NCBI RefSeq assembly: GCF_006228125.1
Contig: NZ_VDFY01000138.1
Coordinates: forward strand, 1-64,000
DNA length: 64,000 bases
Direction of reading: 5' to 3'
DNA from: Micromonospora orduensis
GTDB taxonomy: Bacteria; Actinomycetota; Actinomycetes; Mycobacteriales; Micromonosporaceae
Shown: one piece after another, positions 28,363-37,500 of the stretch
How the letters are laid out: the number at the start of each line of letters is the position of its first letter
How positions within the stretch are numbered: position 1 is the first letter of the stretch
Notes under the pieces: model-generated
Databases searched by the model: none
What the model was told of the DNA's origin: nothing
Seen by the model: the letters and a program-made list of their open reading frames with translations, nothing else
Translations under genes and position numbers: made by a program

Positions 28363-29676
28363 TCAGGCTGGTTGGCGGCGTGGCGCCGCCACAGCGGGCA
28401 GGATCAGGCCGGTGACCAGGAACAGGGCGCCGAGGCCCAGCCAGCCGACGGTGGCATGGGGGACGACCAGGGTCGTGAGCAGCACGGGGCCGACGATCGA
28501 CTGAAGGGTCGTGCCGAGGCTGAACACCGAGAGATATTCGCCTCGCCGGTCCGGCGGTGCCAGTTCGAAGGAGATGCCCCAGGAACCCGCCGCCTGCCAC
28601 ATCTCCGCGCCGGTGAGCAGGATGACGGCCGCCACGATGAGGCTGGTGGCCACGATCGATGTCGTGCCGCTGGACAGCCCCAGCAGGAGGCAGCACCCGG
28701 CGAGGGCACCCGCGGCCCAGCGCATCCGACTGCTCGCCACAACGATGTCGTCGCATCCACGGGAGACGCGAACCTGCAGGAGTATGACGAGCACGGTGTT
28801 GACGAGAATGATCACGCCGGTCATCGGTGGCGGAGCCGAGGTGTGCATGATGATCCAGAGCGGGATCCCCACGGAGAGCAGGGTCATGTGCATGACGACG
28901 ATTCCGTTGAGGGCTGTCAGCGTCAGGTATCGGCCGTCGCGCAGTGACGCCAGGCTGTGCCACGGACCGGCCCGCCGGGCACTTGCCGTCGCGTTGAGCA
29001 GGGGGATCCGGGCGAGCAGTATTCCGGCCAGCAGGAACGAGGCCGCATTCGTCAGGATGATGCCGCGGAAGCCGGCGTTGGAGCCGAGCGCCACGAGCGT
29101 GGTGCCGGCCAGCGCACCGAGGGAGAAGCCCACATTGCGCACCACGCGGACCAGCGCCATGGTCCGGACGCGGTCGTTGTCGCCGACGGCGGCGGCGATG
29201 ACCGCCTGGTTGAGCGGCCCCGTCGCCTTCTCCGCCATGGCGAGCATGCAGGCGACGACGAGGAAGAAGGGGAAGCTTCCGGTGTACGCGTAGGCGACGA
29301 ACCACGCCGCGCGCCAGATCTGGAGGGCGACGAGAACTTTACGCGTGCCGATCCGGTCGGCGACGACGCCGATCGGTACGGTCGAGATCAGCCCCACGAT
29401 CCCCGCGGCGGAGAGCCCGAGGCCGATCTGGGCCGCCGTCAAGCCGGCCACCCGGGTGAGGAAGATGACGCTGCCGCTCAGGAAGATGCCGGTGCCGAAG
29501 GAGTCGATGAGCGCGACGAACACCAGCTGGTTTCCCGCCGCCGTCGACGGGAAGACGCGCGTCAACCGGGCGAACCGGGCACCCGCGGAGGCGTCAGGCT
29601 GCGGCCTCCCCTGCGCGCTGACGGCCACGTTCTCGGCATCGTTCGTGGAGTGCGGCGCGGGGCCCGGGGCGGTCAT
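28363..29676 (-). CDS. MFS transporter of the ATP-grasp block
   Basis: This 437-residue membrane protein has about 12 hydrophobic helices and the MFS loop motif GVVADRIGTRKV between helices 2 and 3. The N-terminal 35 residues are hydrophilic. ATG 29676 overlaps the stop of the ATP-grasp gene upstream as ATGA, so the two are co-translated. Export of the ligase product, or self-resistance, is the likely role. It resembles the efflux members of the superfamily rather than sugar uptake systems. Confidence 0.9.
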   Translation of the reverse strand: MTAPGPAPHSTNDAENVAVSAQGRPQPDASAGARFARLTRVFPSTAAGNQLVFVALIDSFGTGIFLSGSVIFLTRVAGLTAAQIGLGLSAAGIVGLISTVPIGVVADRIGTRKVLVALQIWRAAWFVAYAYTGSFPFFLVVACMLAMAEKATGPLNQAVIAAAVGDNDRVRTMALVRVVRNVGFSLGALAGTTLVALGSNAGFRGIILTNAASFLLAGILLARIPLLNATASARRAGPWHSLASLRDGRYLTLTALNGIVVMHMTLLSVGIPLWIIMHTSAPPPMTGVIILVNTVLVILLQVRVSRGCDDIVVASSRMRWAAGALAGCCLLLGLSSGTTSIVATSLIVAAVILLTGAEMWQAAGSWGISFELAPPDRRGEYLSVFSLGTTLQSIVGPVLLTTLVVPHATVGWLGLGALFLVTGLILPAVAAPRRQPA

Positions 29677-31001
29677 TCGCCGTACAGGACGTCGGCGAAC
29701 TCGTCCGTCCCGCTGACCCTGCGGTGCCAGTCGCGCAGTTCGGCGCCGGTCGTCGCGGCGGGAATGACAACGAGTCGCTCATCGAACCACTGCAACACCT
29801 CTGCCCTTCTTCGCTCCAACGACTGAGGGTCGGCGGCGTTGATCATCGCCATGCCGATCCGTGTGGTGGTGGATTCGGCGGCACCAGCCATCCGGTAGCC
29901 GATGGGTAGTTCGATACGGGCGAACGACACGTCGGGAAGGTCGGTGAGCTCCGCGGGAGACGGGCAGGCGGCCAGCGTGCCCGGCCGACTGGTGAAGTAG
30001 ACCGATCCGACGGTGCCGGTTCGAACCCGCACGTCCAGATCGGGCTTCCAGCCCAGTGCGCACTGCACGGCCGCCTCGCCGAGGTCGACGCCGAACTTCG
30101 CCAGGATCTCCTCCTCGGTGAGCGCACCGCCCCGGCGGGCAGCGCATTCACTGAAGACGACCCGACCGCTCAGCGGGTCGTGGAACAGTTCCATGTGGAA
30201 GACGCCATCCGTCAGGCCGAGCGCGTCAAGGGCCGCGCGCACCATGTCGTCAGCCGCCTGGTAGGCCCAGCTCTCCGAGTGCGGGTCGAACTTGCGCATG
30301 CTCAGCGGGGCGTTGTCCTGCAGGGTCGTCAGGCATGGCTGCTCGTAGCGGCCCAGGCCGTAGAACAGCAGTTCGCCATCGGACACGACGCCGTCGGCGG
30401 TCCACTCGTCACCGGTGACGAACTCCTCGAGGACGAAGGTGCGGGCGGAGATGCGCTGTTGCCGGTACCGGCGGGCGGTGGCGAGCAGATCGTCGATCCC
30501 GTCGACGACCGACGTGGTCTGGGTGGCCAGGCCGGTCACCGGCTTCAGGACGCCACGCTCGAACGGCATCGGGAAGTCCGGTTCCAGGGCGAAGATGTCC
30601 TCGATGAGGACGCTGCGCGCCGTGGCCAGGCCGGCGTCGGCGATGCGTTGCTTCTGCAGAAACTTGTCGCGGAACAGCACCGCGGTCGTGGGGCTGAGCA
30701 CCCTGGCGCCCAGGGCACGCCCGAGAACCGAGGCGGTGATCAGCAAGGGCTCGATGGTCGTCTGCACCGCGGTGAACTGGCGATCGCCGAATCCGGCGCG
30801 GTGCAGGGCGGTGAGAACGGCCTCGGGCTTGTGGTGATCCTCACAGAAGACCGGGATGGCGGGGGCGGGTATCTCCTGGAAGGCGAGGTCACGGTGCCGC
30901 GCTCCGTAGACCACGACGTGCGGAACGCCGAGCTTCCGGCAGGCCCGGAGAACGTAGCGATCAGGCGCGAGAATGAGCATCAGCTCCGATTCCGCGGGCA
31001 T
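29673..31001 (-). CDS. ATP-grasp ligase A
   Basis: This 442-residue protein has the ATP-grasp fold used to join a carboxylate to an amine or thiol through an acyl phosphate. Visible parts are an N-terminal Rossmann-like domain, TAVLFRDKFLQKQRIADAGL (about 110-130), the ATP-binding GVLKPVTGLATQT, the adenine-loop FVLEEFVTGDEWTADG and the metal-binding FSECAARRGG. It is similar to ligase B (LLFRDK...K, EEFIDGD, FCEIAARPGG), so both probably descend from one ancestor. GAGGAG lies four bases from the second ATG (31001), which I prefer to ATG 31004. It is co-translated with the MFS gene. The substrates are unknown; peptide-bond formation with an amino acid is usual. Confidence 0.9.
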   Translation of the reverse strand: MPAESELMLILAPDRYVLRACRKLGVPHVVVYGARHRDLAFQEIPAPAIPVFCEDHHKPEAVLTALHRAGFGDRQFTAVQTTIEPLLITASVLGRALGARVLSPTTAVLFRDKFLQKQRIADAGLATARSVLIEDIFALEPDFPMPFERGVLKPVTGLATQTTSVVDGIDDLLATARRYRQQRISARTFVLEEFVTGDEWTADGVVSDGELLFYGLGRYEQPCLTTLQDNAPLSMRKFDPHSESWAYQAADDMVRAALDALGLTDGVFHMELFHDPLSGRVVFSECAARRGGALTEEEILAKFGVDLGEAAVQCALGWKPDLDVRVRTGTVGSVYFTSRPGTLAACPSPAELTDLPDVSFARIELPIGYRMAGAAESTTTRIGMAMINAADPQSLERRRAEVLQWFDERLVVIPAATTGAELRDWHRRVSGTDEFADVLYGE

Positions 31002-31102
31002 CATTCTCCTCTGGTAGGCATTGTCCGTCCTTGACGTGAGGCGGATCCGAACGTTGCACGACCCGACCACAGGGCACATCCACTGTGGCGCACGGTACGA
31101 CT

Positions 31103-31630
31103 CTAGGCGATCTTCGCGGCGTCGTGGGCCCCGAGCGCGGCGGAGCAGCCGTCCGAATCGGACAGTGACTCGTCCAGGTACGTGCGCAGGCGCAAGGCGT
31201 ACGGGGCCTGCTCCTCGATCGACGCGTAACCGCGCCGAGGTGGGGAGGCGTATAGTTTGTCCCGGTCGTAGCGGGGGAAGACATGTTGGTGGAAGTGCCA
31301 CACGTCCTGGTGGCCGTCGGGTTCGTTGTGCTGCCGTGTCGAGGTGCCGGTGCAGCCGGGATACGTTGCCCGGATGGCTCGTGCGATGTGCTGTGAAAGG
31401 TCGAAGACCGCGTGGCCGAGGGACCTGGGAAGGTCGTACAGATTCTCGTGATGCTCGTTGGGCACCACGAGGATGTGGCCGAGGTTCGTAGGCCACATGC
31501 GTGGCGAGACAAAGGCAAACACGGCGGGGGTGCGCCAGACCAGAGTCGCCGGACTGGATAGATCGTTGTAACGCCCCCTCGTCAGGCCACAGAAGGGGCA
31601 GTCGTAACCGGCCGGTTCGTGATTGTACAC
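31103..31630 (-). CDS. HIT family nucleotide hydrolase/transferase
   Basis: This 175-residue protein of the histidine-triad superfamily acts on nucleotide alpha-phosphates by way of a covalent nucleotidyl-histidine. The signature is VWHFHQHVFPRY (H-F-H-Q-H-V-F) near residue 113. A CPFC pair near residue 11 recalls the zinc-binding HIT group. Start GTG 31630 reads into YNHEPAGYDCPFC. It lies about 100 bases upstream of ATP-grasp A on the same strand and is divergent from a phosphoesterase. In this block, full of nucleotide-handling folds, it may release or activate a nucleotidyl intermediate; a housekeeping role is also possible. Confidence 0.9.
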   Translation of the reverse strand: MYNHEPAGYDCPFCGLTRGRYNDLSSPATLVWRTPAVFAFVSPRMWPTNLGHILVVPNEHHENLYDLPRSLGHAVFDLSQHIARAIRATYPGCTGTSTRQHNEPDGHQDVWHFHQHVFPRYDRDKLYASPPRRGYASIEEQAPYALRLRTYLDESLSDSDGCSAALGAHDAAKIA

Positions 31631-31725
31631 CCTTTGATGGTAGCTGCCGAGACGTCAGGGTACCCGCCCCGCCGGTCGTCGGCGGTCCCTTTACGTCGAC
31701 AAGCGACGATGGCAGGATATGCCGG

Positions 31726-32469
31726 GTGACGATCATCGCGCACATAAGCGACACCCACTTCGACGGCGGTGGGCGCGCATTGGCCCGCGCTCGGCAGACT
31801 ATGGCCTTTCTGCGCGGCTGCAACCTTGACGTGATTCTCGTGACAGGCGATCTCGCGGACCACGGCACTGTCGAGGAATATGACGAGGTGAAAGCCGAGC
31901 TGGTGGCTGACATCCCCGTCCTGATGCTGCCCGGCAACCATGACGATCGGTCGGCGTACCGAAAGATATTGCTTGACGGCGATGGCGCGGCACCTATCAA
32001 TCAGCTGAAGCGTGCCGGTGGTCTGCTGTTCGCTCTCTGTGACTCCACCATTCCTGGCGAGGACGAGGGCCTGCTCGCGCCGGAGACCCTCGACTGGCTG
32101 GAAGGGGTTCTCGGCGCCGCCCAGGAGCCGGTCTTCGTCGCCCTCCACCACCATCCAATTCGACTGAACAACCCGCTCCTGGACGGCATCCGGCTCCGTA
32201 ACCCCGAGGATCTGGCCGCGGTGCTCCAGGCATCGTCCACCCCGCGGGCGGTCTTCTGCGGACATGCCCATGCTGCCGCCGCAGGGACTTTCGCAGGGCT
32301 GCCGTTGATCGCGGCACCGGGCATATTCTCGACCACCCGCCTACCCTGGACCACGACCGACGAGCTGGCTTGGGCAAACACTTTCGACCGTGATGATGTG
32401 CCCGGCGTGGTGTTCCACGTCGTTGAGGGCGGTGAATTGACAAGCCATTTTCGTAGCATCGGCAATTGA
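31726..32469 (+). CDS. Calcineurin-like metallophosphoesterase (cyclic-nucleotide phosphodiesterase type)
   Basis: This 247-residue dimetal phosphoesterase shows the full set of family motifs in order: HISDTHFD (D-x-H), VTGDLADHG (GD), GNHDDR (GNHD), ALHHHP and CGHAHAAAAG (GHxH). Its layout resembles the CpdA/GpdQ group, which cleaves cyclic nucleotides or glycerophosphodiesters. GTG 31726 is the only start that precedes VTIIAHISDTH closely. It starts 95 bases from the divergent HIT gene and is followed after about 100 bases by the large fusion gene on the same strand. Its place in the block suggests removal of a phosphate from a pathway intermediate, which is inference. Confidence 0.9.
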   Translation: MTIIAHISDTHFDGGGRALARARQTMAFLRGCNLDVILVTGDLADHGTVEEYDEVKAELVADIPVLMLPGNHDDRSAYRKILLDGDGAAPINQLKRAGGLLFALCDSTIPGEDEGLLAPETLDWLEGVLGAAQEPVFVALHHHPIRLNNPLLDGIRLRNPEDLAAVLQASSTPRAVFCGHAHAAAAGTFAGLPLIAAPGIFSTTRLPWTTTDELAWANTFDRDDVPGVVFHVVEGGELTSHFRSIGN

Positions 32470-32573
32470 CCGCACCGCTGCGACGCGGAGGACACCTGTC
32501 CATTATTCAGTAGCGTGCCGACCACCGCGAATCGTAGGAGTCGCACGTCGCGCTTCACCATGGGGGAACTGTC

Positions 32574-35057
32574 GTGATTCTGACCGGTAGCGAGATCGAG
32601 AAGGAATGGGCCCAGGGTCGTATCACCATCGAGCCGTTCACACCTGAGCAGGTGAATCCAAACAGTTACAACTTCAGGCTGGGCAAGACCTTGCGGGTCT
32701 ACTCTGGCGAGACGCTGAGCCCTCGGACTCCAAATGAGTTCGTCGAAATCGAGATTCCGGACGACGGCTACGTACTCGAGCCGGGCAAGCTCTACCTTGC
32801 CCACACGATCGAGGTCCTCGGCAGCGACCACTACGCACCGACCTTCGCCGCCAGGTCATCCGTGGCGCGGCTCGGGATGTTCATCAACCTGTCCGCGAGC
32901 CTCGGCGACATCGGATACAAGGGGCAATGGACCCTGCAGCTCTACACGTTGAACCGGGTCCGTGTCTATACCGGCCTCAACATCGGCCAGATGATGTGGT
33001 GGAAGCCCCAGGGGGACGTCGATCTCTACGAAGGAAAATATCAGGGCGCGACCGGGCCGCGGTCCAGCGACATCCACGTCGACTACGACAAACAATTCGC
33101 GAGACAGCGTTTCCCGGGCCTGGGGGCGAGCGTATCCGTCGCCGACGTCGGTCCGAAGTTCGCCGCACTCGCGGCGAGCAGCCGTGAATTCTCCGTACCG
33201 CCAGCGTTCTGTATCGGCGCAGGCGAGTTCGCCGGCGCCCTCTCCGCCGAGCAGACCGCCGAGCTGACCGACGCGTTCGCCGACCTGCGCGCGACCGTCG
33301 GCGCGTTCTACACCGAATCGCTGGAGCGAATCCAGAGCATCGGCGCGCAGATTCGCTTCCCGCAGTCGGCGCACTCCCTGCTTCGGGCGCGACTGAAGGA
33401 GATCTTCGGCGATCGGACTGACCTCCGCTTCGCCGTCAGATCGTCTGGACTGGACGAGGACGCGGACGCGAGCAGCCTCGCCGGCGTGCATCACAGCGTG
33501 CTGAATGTGTGCTCCTTCGCCGGGATCGTCGCGGCCATCGAGCGGTGCTGGGCGTCCTACTACGACGCGCCGGCTGTCGCCGCGCGTCTGCGTGCGGACA
33601 ACTATGACGTCACACCGAGGCTCGCCGTGATCGTTCAGTCCATGGTGCAGCCGGTCATCGCCGGTGTCGCGTTCACCGGACTGGAGGCGGCCGATCCGGA
33701 GCGGGTGGTCATCGAACACGTCGAGGGCCTCGCCGATCAGCTTGTCGCGGGCGTCGTCGCGCCGGTCCGAACCACGTCGGACGCGGTCGCGGCCACCCCC
33801 GACTCCCGGTTGGCAGAGGTGGTGGCGCTCGCACGAGCGTTGCGGGACAGGCGTGGCCACCACGTCGACGTCGAGTGGGCGGCCGACGACAGCGGCGTTC
33901 ATCTGATCCAGGTGCGCCCGCTCACCGCGACCATCGATCGGCCGCGCGCCGCGGCCGAACCGGTGGGGCAGGCCGTCCCGATGTACGTCGAGGAGGTGCC
34001 GCCGACGTTCCATCTCGGTGACGTCGCGCGGGTGTACGCCAACTACGTCGCCAAGCGCAGCTCCGCCTACCGCCTGGCCGCCGCGAATGGCGCCGGCACC
34101 GGAGCGGCCTGGGTGATCCAGTTCAACGGGCGGGGCCTGCATGACGAGGCGACCGTCGCCGGGCTGCGGGACGTACTCCGAACGGGTGCCGCCCCCGAAT
34201 GCGTGCTGGACCTCGGCGACCAACTCCGGCAGATCGTGCTGCCGAAGGAGGACGTGCTCGCGCGCCTGGCCGAACTGGCCGGGGCCCGGGCCAGCGACAC
34301 CGAGTTGCGTGCGGTCATCATTCGCGACTATCTGCGGGGTGAGCTGGGGATGATCTCCCGCAACTCCGGTGCCGGCATCGTGGTGGAGTTCACCGCCGAT
34401 GGGCTCATGGCCCTCAACCGCGGCACCGCGGGTGGCGAGACGATCGTCGTCGCCGACCTGGAGCGGCCGTTCGACGATCCGGGCAACCTGAACGCCGCTC
34501 CTGGAGCCGAACCGCTGCTTCCGCACCTGCACACCCTGGCGCGTCTGACCGGTGCGATGTCCGCCAAGCACGGCCCGGTCACGTTGGAGTGGGTTCTCAG
34601 CGCGGGGGAACCCTATTTCGTCGACTACTCCGTACGCGGTGCCGACGAGCTCGTGATGTCCTCGGAGGGCGCGGTGCTGATCTCGCCCGGCACCGCGCAC
34701 GGCACGCTGCTCCGACTGGAGGAGGATGAGCTGCTCAGCAGGATGTCGATCGGCCCCGCGATCAGCATCGAGGCCTCCACCAGCGAGGCGGCCCGGGATG
34801 GCATGGCCATGATCCTGGACAAGGTTCTGTCGCTACCAGAGCGCCCGATCATTCACGCGGCGCTACCGTACGCCGCCCTGTCGGTCCTCATCGGACACGT
34901 GGCCGGATTCGTCTTCGAGAAGGGATCCACTCTGGGTCACCTCCCCATCCTGCTGCGAGAGTCCGGTGTTCCCGCTGTCGCCGTACCCGGCTTCACCGCC
35001 GATGGTGAGGTCATCATCAGCGACGCCAGCGTGGTCACTGTCCAGCGGCTGCCCTGA
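32574..35057 (+). CDS. Fusion of dCTP-deaminase-fold domain to PEP-synthase/PPDK-like domains
   Basis: This 827-residue protein joins unrelated enzymes. Residues 1-170 form a dCTP-deaminase/dUTPase-fold domain (MILTGSEIEKEW, PNSYNFRLG, ARSSVARLG). The glutamate that acts as general base in dCTP deaminases (context L-E-F or L-E-I) is Gln here (TLQLY, about residue 123), so deamination is doubtful. Residues about 200-470 form the ATP-binding half of PEP synthase/PPDK-like enzymes (FAVRSSGLDEDADASSLAG, VVIEHVEGLADQLVAG, HLIQVRPLT). The C-terminus is the swivelling phosphohistidine domain (GHVAGFVFEKGSTLGHLPILL, then RESGVPAVAV) with a His in the expected place. That machinery transfers a phosphate from ATP via His, as in rifampicin phosphotransferase. 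GTG 32574 has GGGGG seven bases upstream. The tail overlaps ATP-grasp B convergently. Confidence 0.85.
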   Translation: MILTGSEIEKEWAQGRITIEPFTPEQVNPNSYNFRLGKTLRVYSGETLSPRTPNEFVEIEIPDDGYVLEPGKLYLAHTIEVLGSDHYAPTFAARSSVARLGMFINLSASLGDIGYKGQWTLQLYTLNRVRVYTGLNIGQMMWWKPQGDVDLYEGKYQGATGPRSSDIHVDYDKQFARQRFPGLGASVSVADVGPKFAALAASSREFSVPPAFCIGAGEFAGALSAEQTAELTDAFADLRATVGAFYTESLERIQSIGAQIRFPQSAHSLLRARLKEIFGDRTDLRFAVRSSGLDEDADASSLAGVHHSVLNVCSFAGIVAAIERCWASYYDAPAVAARLRADNYDVTPRLAVIVQSMVQPVIAGVAFTGLEAADPERVVIEHVEGLADQLVAGVVAPVRTTSDAVAATPDSRLAEVVALARALRDRRGHHVDVEWAADDSGVHLIQVRPLTATIDRPRAAAEPVGQAVPMYVEEVPPTFHLGDVARVYANYVAKRSSAYRLAAANGAGTGAAWVIQFNGRGLHDEATVAGLRDVLRTGAAPECVLDLGDQLRQIVLPKEDVLARLAELAGARASDTELRAVIIRDYLRGELGMISRNSGAGIVVEFTADGLMALNRGTAGGETIVVADLERPFDDPGNLNAAPGAEPLLPHLHTLARLTGAMSAKHGPVTLEWVLSAGEPYFVDYSVRGADELVMSSEGAVLISPGTAHGTLLRLEEDELLSRMSIGPAISIEASTSEAARDGMAMILDKVLSLPERPIIHAALPYAALSVLIGHVAGFVFEKGSTLGHLPILLRESGVPAVAVPGFTADGEVIISDASVVTVQRLP

Positions 35058-36234
35058 GGCGCTCGACTCTGGCCATGAAATCAGCCGGGCTGCCGCCACT
35101 CAGGATGAATCGGTGCGCGTAGTCCGTGCTGTGCAGGGGAAGGTGGTGGTTGCCGCCGGCAGCCGGGCGGTACTCGTACTCCGCGACGCCGAGCTCGCCA
35201 CACTCCTGCGCGGTGAACTCGGTCGGCACGCGCCCATCGGGATAGATGCCGACCCGGCCCCACACCGTCTGGTCGCCCGCTGACGTCGGCGGGCGGGCGA
35301 CCGTCGGTGGCAGGTCGGCCTCGATCCGAATCGCCGCCTCCCGGAGGTGCACACCGTACCGGCGCAGGACCATGCGATCGATGCCGCCCCCACCGGGGCG
35401 CGCTGCGATCTCGCAGAACACCAGCCTGCCCTGCGGAGTGTGGAAGACCTCGAGATGGGTTACCCCCGACCCGAGCCCGAGGGCACCCACGACCCGTTCG
35501 TGCATGTCGGCGATCCGCTGGGTCAGGTCCCCGTTCGGCAGTAGATAGCTGCCCGCCATCGCTCCGGGAGCGACGTTGCCCGGACGGGCATGGTATTGCC
35601 CGACACTTGTGTGAAGTACGCGCCCGTCCCGGACGATCCCATCGCAGTGGAGCATGTCTCCGTCGATGAACTCCTCGATCTCGTACTCGCCGGCCCGCGC
35701 GCCGATCCGACGCCAGACCTCGCGCGCCGTTGGCAGCGAGTCGACGACATGTGTCTGGTTCGACCCGACTCCGCAGCGCGGCTTGATGACATGGCGGCCC
35801 CGGCTCCAGTCCACTGCCGCCAGGTCGCCGTCGTCGTCGAGAGCACGAAACTCCGGGACGGTCACACCATGAGCGTGAACCGCCCTCTTCATCCGGACCT
35901 TGTCCCGGAACAGCAGCGCGGTGTCCAGTTGAAGGCCGGGCAGCCCGTGGGCGGTCCGTAGCCGGGCGGCCATGATGACCATCTTCTCGTGCAACGCGAC
36001 GATGCCCCGAATCCCGTTCGCCCCGACGATCCAGTCGCAGGTCCGCTCCACCAGGTCGTCGTTGATGAAGTCGCACACGGTGGTATGGCGGAAGTCGCGG
36101 GAATTCACGCCCTCCACCAGCCATGGATTGGTCACCAGATGTGGCTCGATGTCGGCAAGTGGCAGCAGGCATCGTGCGCTGTCGAAGAGGGCGCGGTGAG
36201 GGTCCCGACTGATGATCAACAGCGGTTTCCTCAC
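35035..36234 (-). CDS. ATP-grasp ligase B
   Basis: This 399-residue ATP-grasp protein has TALLFRDKVRMKRAVHAHGV (about 105-125), the ATP-binding HVIKPRCGVGSNQTHVV, the adenine loop EIEEFIDGDMLHCDG and the metal-binding VFCEIAARPGGGG. It is the closest relative of ligase A in the window and would likewise activate a carboxylate as an acyl phosphate and join it to a nucleophile. GTG 36234 overlaps the stop of ligase C as GTGA, so the two ligases are made together. Its 3' end overlaps the end of the convergent fusion gene by 23 bases. Confidence 0.9.
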   Translation of the reverse strand: MRKPLLIISRDPHRALFDSARCLLPLADIEPHLVTNPWLVEGVNSRDFRHTTVCDFINDDLVERTCDWIVGANGIRGIVALHEKMVIMAARLRTAHGLPGLQLDTALLFRDKVRMKRAVHAHGVTVPEFRALDDDGDLAAVDWSRGRHVIKPRCGVGSNQTHVVDSLPTAREVWRRIGARAGEYEIEEFIDGDMLHCDGIVRDGRVLHTSVGQYHARPGNVAPGAMAGSYLLPNGDLTQRIADMHERVVGALGLGSGVTHLEVFHTPQGRLVFCEIAARPGGGGIDRMVLRRYGVHLREAAIRIEADLPPTVARPPTSAGDQTVWGRVGIYPDGRVPTEFTAQECGELGVAEYEYRPAAGGNHHLPLHSTDYAHRFILSGGSPADFMARVERLRAAAGQ

Positions 36235-37448
36235 CCTCGGGCTCCGGTCGGCCGGCAGACCACGTCGATGCCCGCAGCCAGCCTGCGCGCGGCCGCGAGG
36301 ACCCGCGAAGGATCGGCTCCGGAAACACTCCCACTGCCCACGCGTGCGGACGAGCTCGTCAGTACGGCGACCTCATCGCCCGGTCTGACGAACGACCGCA
36401 CGTCCTCAACCGTCGCGTCCGCGAACTCCAGCCTCGGAAGTGCGACCGACTGCACCACACCCTCCGGCGCGGTGGCGAAGGCGATCGCGGCGGCAGCCGC
36501 GGCCGGACGATCCTGAGGACCGGGCCCGCCAAGACCGAGCGGCCACCCCATGCTCCAGCGCTGAAGGTCCGTCCCGGTCACGAGGCGAACGAGGTGCGGG
36601 ATCCCGTCGCCGCCGATCCGGTTGTGTGACTCGATGACGCGGATCCCGCCGTCGATCAGCTTGAACTCGGTGTGAGCCGGCCCATCGACCAGCCCCACGA
36701 CGTCAAGGAACTCGGTCAGCTGGTCCTGAATGACCGGTACCGCCGAGACGTCCAGCGAGGGTGCGGGCACCACGTGCGCCAGCTCGACGAACGACGGGCC
36801 GGTGTGCTTTTCGACGAGCGCGACAATGCGGTGTACGCCGCCGACACTGAAGCTCTCGGCACTGTACTCCTGGCCCGGGAGATACTCCTCCAGCACCTGG
36901 CCGGAGGGATCGCCCTGCGCCAGCAGATCGGCGACGCTCTCGACGAGCACGACGCCCCGGCTGCCGGAACTCGCGCGGGGCTTGAGAATCGCCGGCCGTC
37001 CGCCCCAGCTGAGAAAGGTGTCGACAGCGTCCTCAAGGCTCGCCGGGACGGACGCCCGGACCGTGAGATGTGGGGCCTTGCTCTCCAGTAACGCTCTCAT
37101 CTTCGCCTTGTCCCGCAGCGTCTCCACCACCTCCAGCGGGGTGCCGGCGAGGCCGAGGCGCGCATTGGCGAGGGCCGCCGGGCCGAGTCCGTCCTCGCGT
37201 ACGCTGACGACGGCGTCGGGCGCCAGCGGCCGGAGAACCTGCTCCAGGAAGCTCGGAAAGGATTCCGCGGTGTAGTCGACCGTGTAGTAGGTCGACCGTA
37301 CGGAGCCCGGCTCGATGAACTGCTCGAGTGGACTCCCTGGTTTCTGGACGTGGATGAGTCGGCAGCCGAGGCGCCTCGCGACGGCGGCGATCTGCCCGCT
37401 GGCGCCGAGTACGACAAGTTGCCGGTCCTCAGAAGGAGGCTGCGACAT
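36231..37448 (-). CDS. ATP-grasp ligase C
   Basis: This 405-residue ATP-grasp protein is of a different subgroup from A and B. It has VVLGASGQIAAVARRLG at the start, TLRDKAKMRALL, the ATP-binding AILKPRASSGSRGVVLV, VLEEYLPGQEYSAESFSVGG and the metal-binding VIESHNRIGGDGIPHLV (E-x-N), close to the carbamoyl-phosphate/biotin-carboxylase-like amino acid ligases such as BacD. I chose ATG 37448 because GGGAG lies eight bases upstream; ATG 37463 lacks such a site. It is the second gene of a leftward operon: diiron oxygenase, ligase C, ligase B. Amino acid ligation is expected, partner unknown. Confidence 0.9.
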   Translation of the reverse strand: MSQPPSEDRQLVVLGASGQIAAVARRLGCRLIHVQKPGSPLEQFIEPGSVRSTYYTVDYTAESFPSFLEQVLRPLAPDAVVSVREDGLGPAALANARLGLAGTPLEVVETLRDKAKMRALLESKAPHLTVRASVPASLEDAVDTFLSWGGRPAILKPRASSGSRGVVLVESVADLLAQGDPSGQVLEEYLPGQEYSAESFSVGGVHRIVALVEKHTGPSFVELAHVVPAPSLDVSAVPVIQDQLTEFLDVVGLVDGPAHTEFKLIDGGIRVIESHNRIGGDGIPHLVRLVTGTDLQRWSMGWPLGLGGPGPQDRPAAAAAAIAFATAPEGVVQSVALPRLEFADATVEDVRSFVRPGDEVAVLTSSSARVGSGSVSGADPSRVLAAARRLAAGIDVVCRPTGARG

Positions 37449-37500
37449 ACGACGGGCTCCCATCGCGTACGGGTGGTCGACTGGCGTTGCTGGTGGGAGA

